Position numbers and translations under genes: made by a program
The notes under the pieces: generated by a model
Told to the model about the DNA's origin: nothing
The model's database searches: none
The model's input: the letters and a program-made list of their open reading frames with translations, nothing else
Shown: positions 13,507-20,795 of the stretch, piece after piece
How positions within the stretch are numbered: position 1 is the first letter of the stretch
Layout: each line of letters starts with the position of its first letter
Origin: Austwickia sp039812465
GTDB taxonomy: Bacteria; Actinomycetota; Actinomycetes; Actinomycetales; Dermatophilaceae
Assembly: GCA_039812465.1 (NCBI GenBank)
Contig: JBDIAS010000038.1
Coordinates: forward strand, 1-22,004
DNA: 22,004 nt
Reading direction: 5' to 3'

Positions 13507-15287
13507 GCGTGCGGGACCTCGCGGAACGTCTGGACACGCTCGCTGACGCCGACGCGCGACCCGTCGTCCTGGACGAGCAGGGCAAGCGCGAGGTGCGTCG
13601 AGCCCTGCTGGCCGCCGTCTGCATCCCCGGGTACCAGGTGCCCTTCGGGTCTCGGGAGATGCCGGTGGCCCGCGGCTGGGGCTCCGGCGGCCTCCAGGTG
13701 ACGATGGCGATCGGGTGCCCCGACGACACGCTCAAGGTGATCGACCAGGGCGACGACGAAGGGGGCAACGCGGTCAACCTGCGCCGCCTCATCGCCGCGA
13801 GCCTGGGCTGTCCCACGACCGACGACCCGCGCGAGGCGAGCGTCGTCCAGTCGCGCCACCGCGTGCCTGAGGAGCCCTTGCGCGCCGGGCAGACCCTCGT
13901 GCTCCAAGTGCCGGTCAGCGAGCCGCTGCGCCCCGTGGAGAAATCGGTGCGCGAGTGCCGCCGGATGCACGCCGAGGCGGACTACTCCCGGATCTGGGTC
14001 GCCATGTACGAGGACCTCGTCACCGGGGGCGTCGTGAACCAAAGCTCCGGTTATCCCGTGCTGGTCAACGGCCGGTACGTGATGGCGCCGAGCCCGATCC
14101 CGCGGTGGGACGTGCCGGCGCTGCACGACGCGGAGCACCTCACGCTCCTCTCGCACGGTCGCGACAAGAAGCTGTACGCGGTGCCCCCGCACACGACCGT
14201 CGAACCCGTGACGTTCGACGACGTGCCCTTCGAGGTCGAGTACGTCGCCGGGGCGCGCTGCGTGCGGTGCGGCAGCGACGACACCTACCTGGTGGAGACC
14301 CCGGACGGCGCGTGGGCGTGTTCCGACACCGAGTGGTGCGCGAGGGTGGTCGCCCGCGACGCCGACCTGACGGCCCACGCCCCGCGGGTGCCGCGTCGGT
14401 GGTTCCCCGACCCCGCGCGCCGGGTCCGCAGCGCGGGCGTGCGCCTCGTCGGCCGCTCGGGGCTCACCCACGCCGGCGCCGCCGGCGCCCCCGCGGAGGG
14501 CGAGGAATGGTCGCTCAAGGTCAGCGGCCTGCGCAAGGTGTACCCGGGCGGGTTCGGCGGCACCGGCGTCGTCGCCGTCGATCGCGTGGACTTTGACGTG
14601 GCGCCCGGCGAGGCGCTCGGCATCATCGGCGAATCCGGGTCGGGCAAGTCCACGACGATGCGCTGCATCATCGGGGACGAGGACGCCACCGCCGGATCCG
14701 TCCATCTCGCGGCGGTCGGGGGCGGCCGGGCCAACGTCTTGGACCTCACGCCCACCCAACGCCGCGCGCTGCGGATCGGCGTGATGAGCGTCGTCCACCA
14801 GGACCCGGCGCTGGGGCTCGATCTGCGCATCAGCGCTGGGGGCAACGTCGCCGACCGGCTCACGGCCGCGGGCTGGCGCTCGTACTGGGACATCCGCCAG
14901 CGTGCCGCCTCCCTGCTCGACCGGGTCGAGGTGCCCCTGCACCGGATGGACGACGTGGTCGGCACGTACTCCGGCGGGATGCGTCAACGCGTCCAGATCG
15001 CCAAGGCCCTGGCGAGCGACCCCGAGGTGCTCCTCCTCGACGAGCCGACCACCGGTCTCGACGCCTCCGTCGCCGCGGGGGTGCTGGATCTGTTGCGCGA
15101 GCTGATCGCCGAGCGGGATATCGCGGTCGTGGTGGTCAGCCACGACTTCGGGGTCATCCGTGCGCTGACCGACCGGGCGCTCGTGATGCGCGCGGGCCGC
15201 GTGATCGAGACCGGCTTGACGGATCAGCTCCTCGCCGATCCCCACGACGCCTACACCCAGCGGCTGGTCGCCGCCGCGCACAGCTGA
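13503..15287 (+). CDS. phnJ: C-P lyase PhnJ fused to ABC-type subunit PhnK
   Basis: One 594-residue frame encodes PhnJ (about 1-300) joined to PhnK (about 335-594). PhnJ is the radical-SAM enzyme that breaks the C-P bond. Its conserved IPGYQVPFG-REMP block places the radical glycine equivalent (E. coli Gly32) at Gly43. The cluster/catalytic cysteines are Cys253, Cys256, Cys273 and Cys279 (C-x2-C-x16-C-x5-C; the last equals E. coli Cys272). PhnK has Walker A GESGSGKST (376-384), signature YSGGMRQRV (489-497), Walker B VLLLDEPT (509-516) and switch His547. The linker (about 300-335) is Arg/Ala/Gly-rich. No internal stop or frameshift is seen and all key residues are kept, so it looks like a functional fusion. 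In E. coli the two are separate and PhnK docks on the PhnJ core, which agrees with a fusion. Confidence 0.93.
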   Translation: MSVRDLAERLDTLADADARPVVLDEQGKREVRRALLAAVCIPGYQVPFGSREMPVARGWGSGGLQVTMAIGCPDDTLKVIDQGDDEGGNAVNLRRLIAASLGCPTTDDPREASVVQSRHRVPEEPLRAGQTLVLQVPVSEPLRPVEKSVRECRRMHAEADYSRIWVAMYEDLVTGGVVNQSSGYPVLVNGRYVMAPSPIPRWDVPALHDAEHLTLLSHGRDKKLYAVPPHTTVEPVTFDDVPFEVEYVAGARCVRCGSDDTYLVETPDGAWACSDTEWCARVVARDADLTAHAPRVPRRWFPDPARRVRSAGVRLVGRSGLTHAGAAGAPAEGEEWSLKVSGLRKVYPGGFGGTGVVAVDRVDFDVAPGEALGIIGESGSGKSTTMRCIIGDEDATAGSVHLAAVGGGRANVLDLTPTQRRALRIGVMSVVHQDPALGLDLRISAGGNVADRLTAAGWRSYWDIRQRAASLLDRVEVPLHRMDDVVGTYSGGMRQRVQIAKALASDPEVLLLDEPTTGLDASVAAGVLDLLRELIAERDIAVVVVSHDFGVIRALTDRALVMRAGRVIETGLTDQLLADPHDAYTQRLVAAAHS

Positions 15288-15305
15288 GGGAGACGGAACC
15301 AGACC

Positions 15306-16079
15306 ATGGACGACACCCTTCGACCGGAACCGGTCCTGCAGGTCCGTCACCTGGACAAGACCTTCGTGGTCCACGCCATCGGCCGCAGCGTCACCTCGCT
15401 GCGGGACGTCTCGTTCGACGTCGGGCGCGGGGAGCATCTGGCCCTCGCGGGCGCCTCCGGGGCAGGTAAGTCCAGCCTGCTGCGGTGCCTGGTCCGCACG
15501 TACCTTCCCGACGCGGGCACCGTGACCTTGAACTCTCAGGGGGAGCGGATCGAGCTCACCGCGCTCTCGGACCGGGAGATGGCTCGGCTGCGGGGGCGGC
15601 GCTTCGGCTACGTGGCGCAGTTCCTGCAGGCCCCACCGCGCACCGGGCCCCTCGAGCTGGTGGCTCGTGCCGCGCGGCGCCGCGGGCTCTCGGAGGACGA
15701 AGCGGGTGAGGCAGCCGTGCAGGCGCTGCGACGTCTGCACATTGACGAGGTCCTGTGGGACATGGACTGCGCTGTCCTCTCCGGTGGAGAGCGGCAACGG
15801 GTCAACCTCGCGGCTGGCACCGTCAGCCCGCCGGAGCTGCTGCTGCTCGACGAGCCCGTGTCCGCCCTCGATCCCGCCAACCGCGAGCACGCGCTCCAGC
15901 TCATCGAGGACCTGAGACACCAGGACGTCAGCGTCCTCGCGGTCTATCACGACATGCGGATCATCCGGCGGCTCGCGGGGCGGGTGCTGGTGCTGGAGGG
16001 CGGGCGCGTCATCGGCGACGCATCGCCGCAGGAGATCGCCGGACGGCACATCGACGCGCTGCAGGAGGTCGGGACATGA
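15306..16079 (+). CDS. phnL: C-P lyase ABC-type subunit PhnL
   Basis: PhnL (257 residues) is the second ABC-type ATPase of the C-P lyase assembly; in E. coli it pairs with PhnK on the core complex and is not a membrane transporter. The motifs are Walker A GASGAGKSS (49-57), Q-loop YVAQFLQAPPR, signature LSGGERQRV (158-166), Walker B LLLLDEP (178-184) with the D-loop VSALD, and switch His215 in VYHDM. The family-specific N-terminal block VLQVRHLDKTFVVH is present. It is separated from the phnJK stop by 18 bp containing GAGGGAGA, so it has its own ribosome-binding site. Its stop overlaps phnM (ATGA). Confidence 0.92.
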   Translation: MDDTLRPEPVLQVRHLDKTFVVHAIGRSVTSLRDVSFDVGRGEHLALAGASGAGKSSLLRCLVRTYLPDAGTVTLNSQGERIELTALSDREMARLRGRRFGYVAQFLQAPPRTGPLELVARAARRRGLSEDEAGEAAVQALRRLHIDEVLWDMDCAVLSGGERQRVNLAAGTVSPPELLLLDEPVSALDPANREHALQLIEDLRHQDVSVLAVYHDMRIIRRLAGRVLVLEGGRVIGDASPQEIAGRHIDALQEVGT

Positions 16080-17281
16080 AGGTGCAGACCCAAGACACGG
16101 TGGGCTGGCAGCTGGGGCCGGCTCCCGCATCTTTTGAACTCGCCCACGTGCGCGCTCTCACGCCCGAAGGGATCGTGGACGACGCGCGGATCGTGGTCCG
16201 CGACGGGCTGATCGCGGAGGTGGCCCGCGGCCCGGCGCGGGGAGCGACCTGCGTCGACGGCTCCGGCCTCCTGGTCATCCCGGGCATCGTGGATCCGCAC
16301 TCCGACGCGCTGGAGAAAGAACGGGCACCGCGGCCGAACGCCCACGTTCCGTGGGACTTCGCGCTCAGCTCGCTGGAGGGCAAGCTCGCCGCGGCGGGGG
16401 TCACGACGATCTTCCACGGGGCGGCGTTCCAGCATCAGACGTTCCGCGGAGGCGAGCGGTCCGTAGACACCGCGCTGGAGGTCTGCGCCGTCATCGACGG
16501 GTTCGTCTCCTACCGCGTCGACCACCGGGTCCTGCATCGTCTCGACATTCTCTCCGCCGATGGCGCGGCCACGCTGCGGGAGCGCCTCGCGGTCCTGCCC
16601 GAGGGCGACCCGCCTCCGCTGGTGTCGCACGAGGACCACACGCCGGGTCAGGGTCAGTACGCCGACCCGCAGTACATGGCGACGTACATGGTCTCCGTCG
16701 ACGGCCACACGGAGAGCGAGGCCTGGTCGAACATCGCGCGGCTGATGCGCGAGGGCCGGGACAAGGACGATGTCCGCCGTGACAACCTCGCCTGGCTGGG
16801 CGCGTTGGCCCAGGCCGGGCGCATCACGCTGGCGGGGCACGACCCGGATACCGCCGAGGTCATCGACGGCCTGTGCGCACGAGGCGGCGAGGTCGCCGAG
16901 TTCCCGACCACCCTCGAAGCCGCCCGGCGAGCCCGCGAGAAGGGCCTGGTCATCGTGGCCGGAGCCCCCAATCTCCTGCGCGGGTCCTCTCATTCGGGCA
17001 ACGTCTCCGCGGAGGAGCTGCTGGCCGCAGGCCTGCTCGACGCGCTGGCATCGGACTACCTTCCGAGCGCGCTGCTGTCCGCCGCCTGGCGCGCGGCGCG
17101 GGACGGCGTGGTTGACCTGGTGACGGCCATAGGCCTGGTGACCTCGGGACCTGCGGCCGCGACCGGCCTGACCGACCGGGGGGCGCTGCTGCCCGGCCGC
17201 CGGGCGGACCTCGTGGTGGTGGACGACCGCGTCGGGTGGTGGCCCCGGGTCGTGGCCACCCTGCGGGCAGTGGCGTCGTGA
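16076..17281 (+). CDS. phnM: alpha-D-ribose 1-methylphosphonate 5-triphosphate diphosphatase PhnM
   Basis: PhnM (401 residues) is an amidohydrolase-superfamily enzyme that removes pyrophosphate from alkylphosphonate ribose 5-triphosphate, giving the 5-phosphate substrate of PhnJ. Metal-site motifs are visible: DPHSDALEKE (His75, Asp77), HEDHTPGQGQY (185-195), AGHD (253-256) and a late SDYLP (Asp327). Flanking family blocks are ALSSLEGKLAAAGVTT and NLLRGSSHSGNVSAEEL. Length matches the family (E. coli 378). The ATG overlaps the phnL stop. The frame is open upstream through phnL in a different register, which is a shadow. The gene is intact. Confidence 0.94.
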   Translation: MKVQTQDTVGWQLGPAPASFELAHVRALTPEGIVDDARIVVRDGLIAEVARGPARGATCVDGSGLLVIPGIVDPHSDALEKERAPRPNAHVPWDFALSSLEGKLAAAGVTTIFHGAAFQHQTFRGGERSVDTALEVCAVIDGFVSYRVDHRVLHRLDILSADGAATLRERLAVLPEGDPPPLVSHEDHTPGQGQYADPQYMATYMVSVDGHTESEAWSNIARLMREGRDKDDVRRDNLAWLGALAQAGRITLAGHDPDTAEVIDGLCARGGEVAEFPTTLEAARRAREKGLVIVAGAPNLLRGSSHSGNVSAEELLAAGLLDALASDYLPSALLSAAWRAARDGVVDLVTAIGLVTSGPAAATGLTDRGALLPGRRADLVVVDDRVGWWPRVVATLRAVAS

Positions 17282-17312
17282 GCGCGACGAGCTGGCGCGT
17301 ACGGCGGATGGC

Positions 17313-18677
17313 GTGAGCGCGGTGACGCGCCACCGCGGGCGATCCCCGTACGGAGCCCCGGAACCGCGCATCGCGGCCGACGCGGATCCGCTGTTGGCGG
17401 AGATGTGCCGGGCGGTCTGTTCCGCGGCGGCCCGCTGCTGGGCGACGTACGACCGGGACGAGCTGCTCGAGTCCGTCGGGCAGGGCGCGGACGGCACCCC
17501 GTCTTTCCTCATCGACACCGTCCTCGAGAAGCCGGTGATCGACCTGGCGATCGCCCACGGCGTCAACCTGCTGAGCGAGGAGGTCGGGTTCCTCGACCGC
17601 GGCAGCCCGCGAACGGTGGTGGTCGACCCCCTCGACGGATCGGCCAATGCGGCAGCCGGGGTCCCGTTGTCGTGCTTCTCTGCGGCGCTTGTCGAGGACG
17701 GACGCGCACTGAGCGCCCTCACCTGCTGGATCGAGACCGGTACGACCATCAGCGCCACGCGCGGCCGACGCACGTCGTACGCGACCACGGGGCGGTGCGC
17801 CCTCGACGGCGCCGCAGTGAGCCTGCTGCGCCCGAAATGGGGCGAGCGAGGCGCCTCGGACCGGGCCTGGTGGGCGATCGCGCGGCGGGCGGCCCGGGTC
17901 CGCATTCTCTCCTCGAGTGCTTTGGAGTCCATGCTCGTCGCCCAGGGCAGCATCGATGCGTTCGCCGATCCCGGCTCTGACACGCATCGGATCGTGGACC
18001 TCGCGGCAGCCATGCTGATCGTCGAGGAGGCGGGCGGGGCGGTCCTGGACGCGTACGGGCGGGAGCTGACCTTCGACCCGGACCTGACCCGCCGGTGGTC
18101 CGGCGTCGTCGCCGCCTCGGCGGGCCTTGCCGAGGAGATCGCTGCGGCCATCACCGCCGCCCTCCCGGTCGGTCTCGGAACGGTGACCGCGGCGGGCATC
18201 ACGTACGACCTGCGTCGCGCCCGTGAGGACGACCTGTCCGACGTCTGCGCTCTGCTCGACGACATGGCCCTCAGCGACGGCACCGGCGGCGCCGACGAGG
18301 CGCGACGCCGGGCGTTGTTCCGTCGCATCGACGCGGACCCCCGGGATCTGCTGGTCGTGGTGATCGCGCCGGGCGGTGAGGCGGTCGCGACGCTGCAGTA
18401 CTCGCTGCTGACCGGGCTCGCGTATCGCGGCCTGGTGCGCGCGCAACTGGAGGCGTTCGCGGTGCGGGCCGACCATCGTGGCCGGGGGCTCGGCGGGGCC
18501 CTGCTCTCCTGGCTGGTCGAGCGCGCGCAGGCCGACGGCGCTGGCGTCGTCCAGCTGTCCAGCAACCTTCAGCGGGAGCGGGCGCTGGCCTTCTACCGGC
18601 GGCACGGATTCGAGGCGAGCCACGCCGGCCTGAAGCGCGTGATCGCCCGTCCCGCCTGCGAGGACTCGAGCGGGTAA
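17313..18677 (+). CDS. Fusion: inositol-monophosphatase-like domain plus PhnO-like GNAT acetyltransferase
   Basis: Residues 1-285 form an IMPase-family phosphatase domain. Visible are SEEVG (Glu89/Glu90), the metal-binding VVVDPLDGSANAAAG (Asp105, Asp108), and SDTHRIVDLAAAMLIVEEAG (Asp229). Residues about 295-454 form a GNAT acetyltransferase. Acetyl-CoA motif A is VRADHRGRGLGGALLSW (about 384-400) and the end QLSSNLQRERALAFYRRHGF resembles E. coli PhnO, the aminoalkylphosphonate N-acetyltransferase. It follows phnM by 31 bp and seems to end the operon. The phosphatase could act on a ribose phosphate released by C-P lyase, since no phnP or phnN is seen here; this is inference. I took the GTG at 17313; a GTG at 17322 is possible, and no good ribosome-binding site precedes either. 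Confidence 0.85.
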   Translation: MSAVTRHRGRSPYGAPEPRIAADADPLLAEMCRAVCSAAARCWATYDRDELLESVGQGADGTPSFLIDTVLEKPVIDLAIAHGVNLLSEEVGFLDRGSPRTVVVDPLDGSANAAAGVPLSCFSAALVEDGRALSALTCWIETGTTISATRGRRTSYATTGRCALDGAAVSLLRPKWGERGASDRAWWAIARRAARVRILSSSALESMLVAQGSIDAFADPGSDTHRIVDLAAAMLIVEEAGGAVLDAYGRELTFDPDLTRRWSGVVAASAGLAEEIAAAITAALPVGLGTVTAAGITYDLRRAREDDLSDVCALLDDMALSDGTGGADEARRRALFRRIDADPRDLLVVVIAPGGEAVATLQYSLLTGLAYRGLVRAQLEAFAVRADHRGRGLGGALLSWLVERAQADGAGVVQLSSNLQRERALAFYRRHGFEASHAGLKRVIARPACEDSSG

Positions 18678-18740
18678 ACCCCGAGCCCTCGGCGCGGACG
18701 GTGCTGGGCCGTTTCGCTATGTCATGTCAGGATCGGCCTC

Positions 18741-19421
18741 ATGATCGAGGGGAGGCCGGCGCGCAGGGCACTCTCTGTCTTCGCAGTCGTCCTGGCCATC
18801 CATCTGGGGGCGCAGCTGGCGCCCGCTGACACGCTGGCGAACGCTACCCAGTGGGCGCTCATGCCGCTGATCGCCAACGTGGTCCGGCTCGCCACGAGCG
18901 CGCCCCGGGCCCGGCTCGTACGACTGGCCTCGGTCGCCCTCGGATTCTCCTGGCTCGGCGACCTGCTTCCGGATCTCGTCGGCGGACCCGCCGCGTTCTT
19001 CGCCCTGATCGGTATGTTCGCGCTCGCGCAGGCGACGTACGTCGTGGCCTTCTGGCCCTACCGAGCGGCCGGCCTGCTGCGTCGACCGTGGGTGGTCGGG
19101 TACGTCGCGTACGCCATCGCGCTCGTCGCCCTCTGCGCCCCGGGGGCGGGACCGCTCGCTCCGGCCGTCGTGATCTACGCCGCGCTCATCACGGGTATGG
19201 CGGTCCTCGCCACGGGCGTTCACCGGCTCGCCGGTGTGGGCGCGCTGCTGTTCCTGATCTCCGATTCGCTGATCGCGTTGGAGATCTTCGTGCCCGCGTG
19301 GGAGGTCGTCGGCCAGAGCTTCTGGGTCATGTCGACGTACGCGGTGGCGCAGTTCCTCATCGCCCTCGGCGTCCTGCGTGCCTCGGGGCATCCCGCGCCT
19401 CGCGGCGCGCCAGCCACCTGA
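18741..19421 (+). CDS. YhhN family membrane protein (lysoplasmalogenase-like)
   Basis: This 226-residue protein is hydrophobic throughout, with about seven to eight predicted transmembrane helices. The YhhN/TMEM86 pattern is seen in LGFSWLGDLLPDL (Asp in the second helix hairpin), GMFALAQATYVVAFWP, ALLFLISDSLIAL and FWVMSTYAVAQFLIALG. The animal TMEM86 members hydrolyse the vinyl-ether bond of lysoplasmalogen; for bacterial YhhN proteins the substrate is largely unproven. It lies 63 bp after the operon-end fusion gene on the same strand. CAGGAT lies 7 nt before the ATG, which hints at its own leaderless promoter. Its 3' end overlaps the convergent AlkD-type gene by 65 bp. Confidence 0.83.
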   Translation: MIEGRPARRALSVFAVVLAIHLGAQLAPADTLANATQWALMPLIANVVRLATSAPRARLVRLASVALGFSWLGDLLPDLVGGPAAFFALIGMFALAQATYVVAFWPYRAAGLLRRPWVVGYVAYAIALVALCAPGAGPLAPAVVIYAALITGMAVLATGVHRLAGVGALLFLISDSLIALEIFVPAWEVVGQSFWVMSTYAVAQFLIALGVLRASGHPAPRGAPAT

Positions 19422-20085
19422 GGGCCTCCCGTCGGGACAGCGGCGACAGCGTGGGGTGGGCCTCGACGAAGGCGCGTACCCAGTCCGCGTCGGTCTTGGA
19501 GTAGTCCCGCAGCGCCCAGCCGATCCCCTTGCGCAGGAAGAACTCCGGGTCGTGCTGGGCGGCTTCGATCGCGTCGGACAGGAGCGTCACGTCGGTCCGC
19601 TCGCGCCGCCCCAGCTGGCAGATGAGGGTGAGCCGACGCAGCCACAGCTCGTCGCCGCCGATCCACGTACGAATCTCTGGCTCGACCCGCGGGCGGTAGG
19701 TGACCAGCAGCGTCCGCAACGGCCGGACGAGGCTGTCGACGACGTCCCACCACGCGCCGCGGAGCGCAATCCAGGCGATCAGCTCCACGGAGTCGGGCGT
19801 GAGCAGGCGCGCGTGCGCGGGGCGCCGGAGCAGGCCGGTCGCGGCGTACCACTCCTCGCGGTAGGTCGCCTCCTCGAACAGCAGGCGCACCGTGCGCTCC
19901 AGTTCGGCGCGGCCAGCGACCGGGTGATGCGCCAACGCCTCCCGGAGCACCGCGGCGGTCGTCGGTGCCGGAACCCCGAGGAAGGGCATGTCGGTCTTCA
20001 TGTAGCGCTGCATCGCGGCGGCCTTATCGGGGCGCGCCTGGGCGGCCAATCCCTCCCGGATGGCCTCAGCGAGGACGGACGTCAC
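19357..20085 (-). CDS. DNA alkylation repair protein (AlkD-like HEAT-repeat glycosylase family)
   Basis: This 242-residue all-helical protein resembles the AlkD family, HEAT-like repeat DNA glycosylases that remove N3/N7-alkylated purines. Typical blocks are MQRYMKTDMPFLGVPAP near the N-terminus, the Trp/Asp-rich middle (ALRGAWWDVVDSLVRPLR) and DPEFFLRKGIGWALRDYSKT followed by DADWVRAFVEAH, which is highly characteristic. The final ~20 residues after REALRWL are basic and unconserved. The GTG at 20085 overlaps the stop of the ASCH gene (GTGA), so the two are cotranscribed. Its end overlaps the convergent YhhN gene by 65 bp. Family call is firm; glycosylase activity is not proven for all members. 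Confidence 0.88.
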   Translation of the reverse strand: MTSVLAEAIREGLAAQARPDKAAAMQRYMKTDMPFLGVPAPTTAAVLREALAHHPVAGRAELERTVRLLFEEATYREEWYAATGLLRRPAHARLLTPDSVELIAWIALRGAWWDVVDSLVRPLRTLLVTYRPRVEPEIRTWIGGDELWLRRLTLICQLGRRERTDVTLLSDAIEAAQHDPEFFLRKGIGWALRDYSKTDADWVRAFVEAHPTLSPLSRREALRWLARREARDAPRHAGRRGR

Positions 20086-20387
20086 CGGGTCGGCTCCACG
20101 GCGTCCACCAGGTGGAACTCGATCCGATAGACCAGGGTGTCGTCGCCGATCGGACCGCCGTGGGCGGCGCGGCGCCGCAGGTCCTCGCGGTCCGTCTCGC
20201 CGCAGCGCCGCAGATCCTCCTCGTCGATGGCGGCGAAGGGGACGAGCTCGATCGCGTCGACCTCCAGCAGCCCGGGCCCGACGCGGTACCTGCCTCCGAC
20301 CCTCACCTGGGCGTGTTGCCACCGCCGCACGGTCAGGGTGATGTCGCCCGCGAGCACGCGCGGTCGCAGGTCCCGGCTGAACTGCAC
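20082..20387 (-). CDS. ASCH domain protein
   Basis: This 101-residue protein is a lone ASCH domain: VQFSRDLRPRVLAGDITLTV (with the family pattern of basic and Thr residues), RRWQHAQVRVGGRYRVG, VDAIELVPFAAIDEEDLRRC and a closing DTLVYRIEFHLVD. ASCH domains have a PUA-like fold and are linked to RNA or modified-nucleoside binding; some are amidohydrolases acting on acetylated cytidine. I chose the GTG at 20387 because TACCCT lies exactly 6 nt upstream, giving a leaderless promoter, and the domain begins right there; the open frame upstream has no resemblance. It overlaps the AlkD-type gene downstream, so a nucleic-acid maintenance pair is plausible. Confidence 0.78.
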   Translation of the reverse strand: MQFSRDLRPRVLAGDITLTVRRWQHAQVRVGGRYRVGPGLLEVDAIELVPFAAIDEEDLRRCGETDREDLRRRAAHGGPIGDDTLVYRIEFHLVDAVEPTR

Positions 20388-20393
20388 CCGATC

Positions 20394-20399
20394 AGGGTA
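20394..20399 (-). promoter_or_regulatory. -10 element for the leaderless ASCH-AlkD operon
   Basis: On the minus strand TACCCT is followed by 6 nt and then the GTG start at 20387. No Shine-Dalgarno is seen. This arrangement decides the start codon. Confidence 0.5.
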
Positions 20400-20633
20400 G
20401 TGACCCCCGCCGAGCCGCCGCCGGAAGCCGCCCTGGAAGAGGAAGCCGCGCCAGTCCCGCTCGTCCCGCCCGGCAGCGTGCCGTAGACCGCCCCGTCGGC
20501 GCCCGGCGTCTCCTCGACGCCACGACACGCCGTCCCGACGCGTGGGGTGCTCCGCTGGTCAGGTGGGGGGTTGCCGATCCGCGCGCGGGGTATTCCTGCG
20601 CTGATGGCGCGCGCTTCCCCTGGTCAGGACGCG

Positions 20634-20659
20634 GCGCGCTCCCCCGAACGGGGGCGCGC
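20634..20659. other. Strong GC-rich hairpin
   Basis: GCGCG (20634-20638) pairs with CGCGC (20655-20659) and CCCCC (20641-20645) pairs with GGGGG (20650-20654), with a 2-nt bulge and a 4-nt loop. There is no T tract, and no gene on either strand ends here, so it is not an obvious terminator. Confidence 0.55.
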
Positions 20660-20717
20660 ACGCAACGATCTCGTATCGACTCGCGGACGCTTCGGCATCA
20701 TGGGCGGAAGGATGTAA

Positions 20718-20747
20718 TTCATTCTGCTACAAGAGTATTCATACCGT
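20718..20747 (+). promoter_or_regulatory. Candidate promoter of the LytR_C gene
   Basis: TTCATT (20718-20723) and TACCGT (20742-20747) are 18 bp apart in an AT-rich patch, about 50 bp before the GTG at 20796. The -35 match is weak. Confidence 0.35.
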
Positions 20748-20795
20748 ATTTTCGGACGTTGCGCCGGTGCACGCAGGGGTTGACGGGAGGCAAGG

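Larger units (their letters stand above)
20388..20795. other. Divergent intergenic region with GC hairpin and AT-rich promoter patch
   Basis: No supported gene lies here. A 28-codon Pro/Glu/Ala-rich frame at 20401-20486 (+) has no family resemblance. The stretch contains a strong hairpin (20634-20659) and an AT-rich patch (20711-20752), rare in this sequence, just upstream of the LytR_C gene. Confidence 0.55.

Noticed and set aside
13296..16130. Very long minus-strand open frame (944 codons) opposite phnI-phnJK-phnL
   Set aside because: It is antisense to genes with clear family motifs, has no domain resemblance and reflects GC-rich codon structure. The same holds for the 872-codon frame at 15947-18565 (-).
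20605..20721. Short minus-strand gene starting MNYILPPMMPKRP at 20719
   Set aside because: It is about 30 codons long, has no ribosome-binding site or family resemblance, and runs through the GC hairpin.
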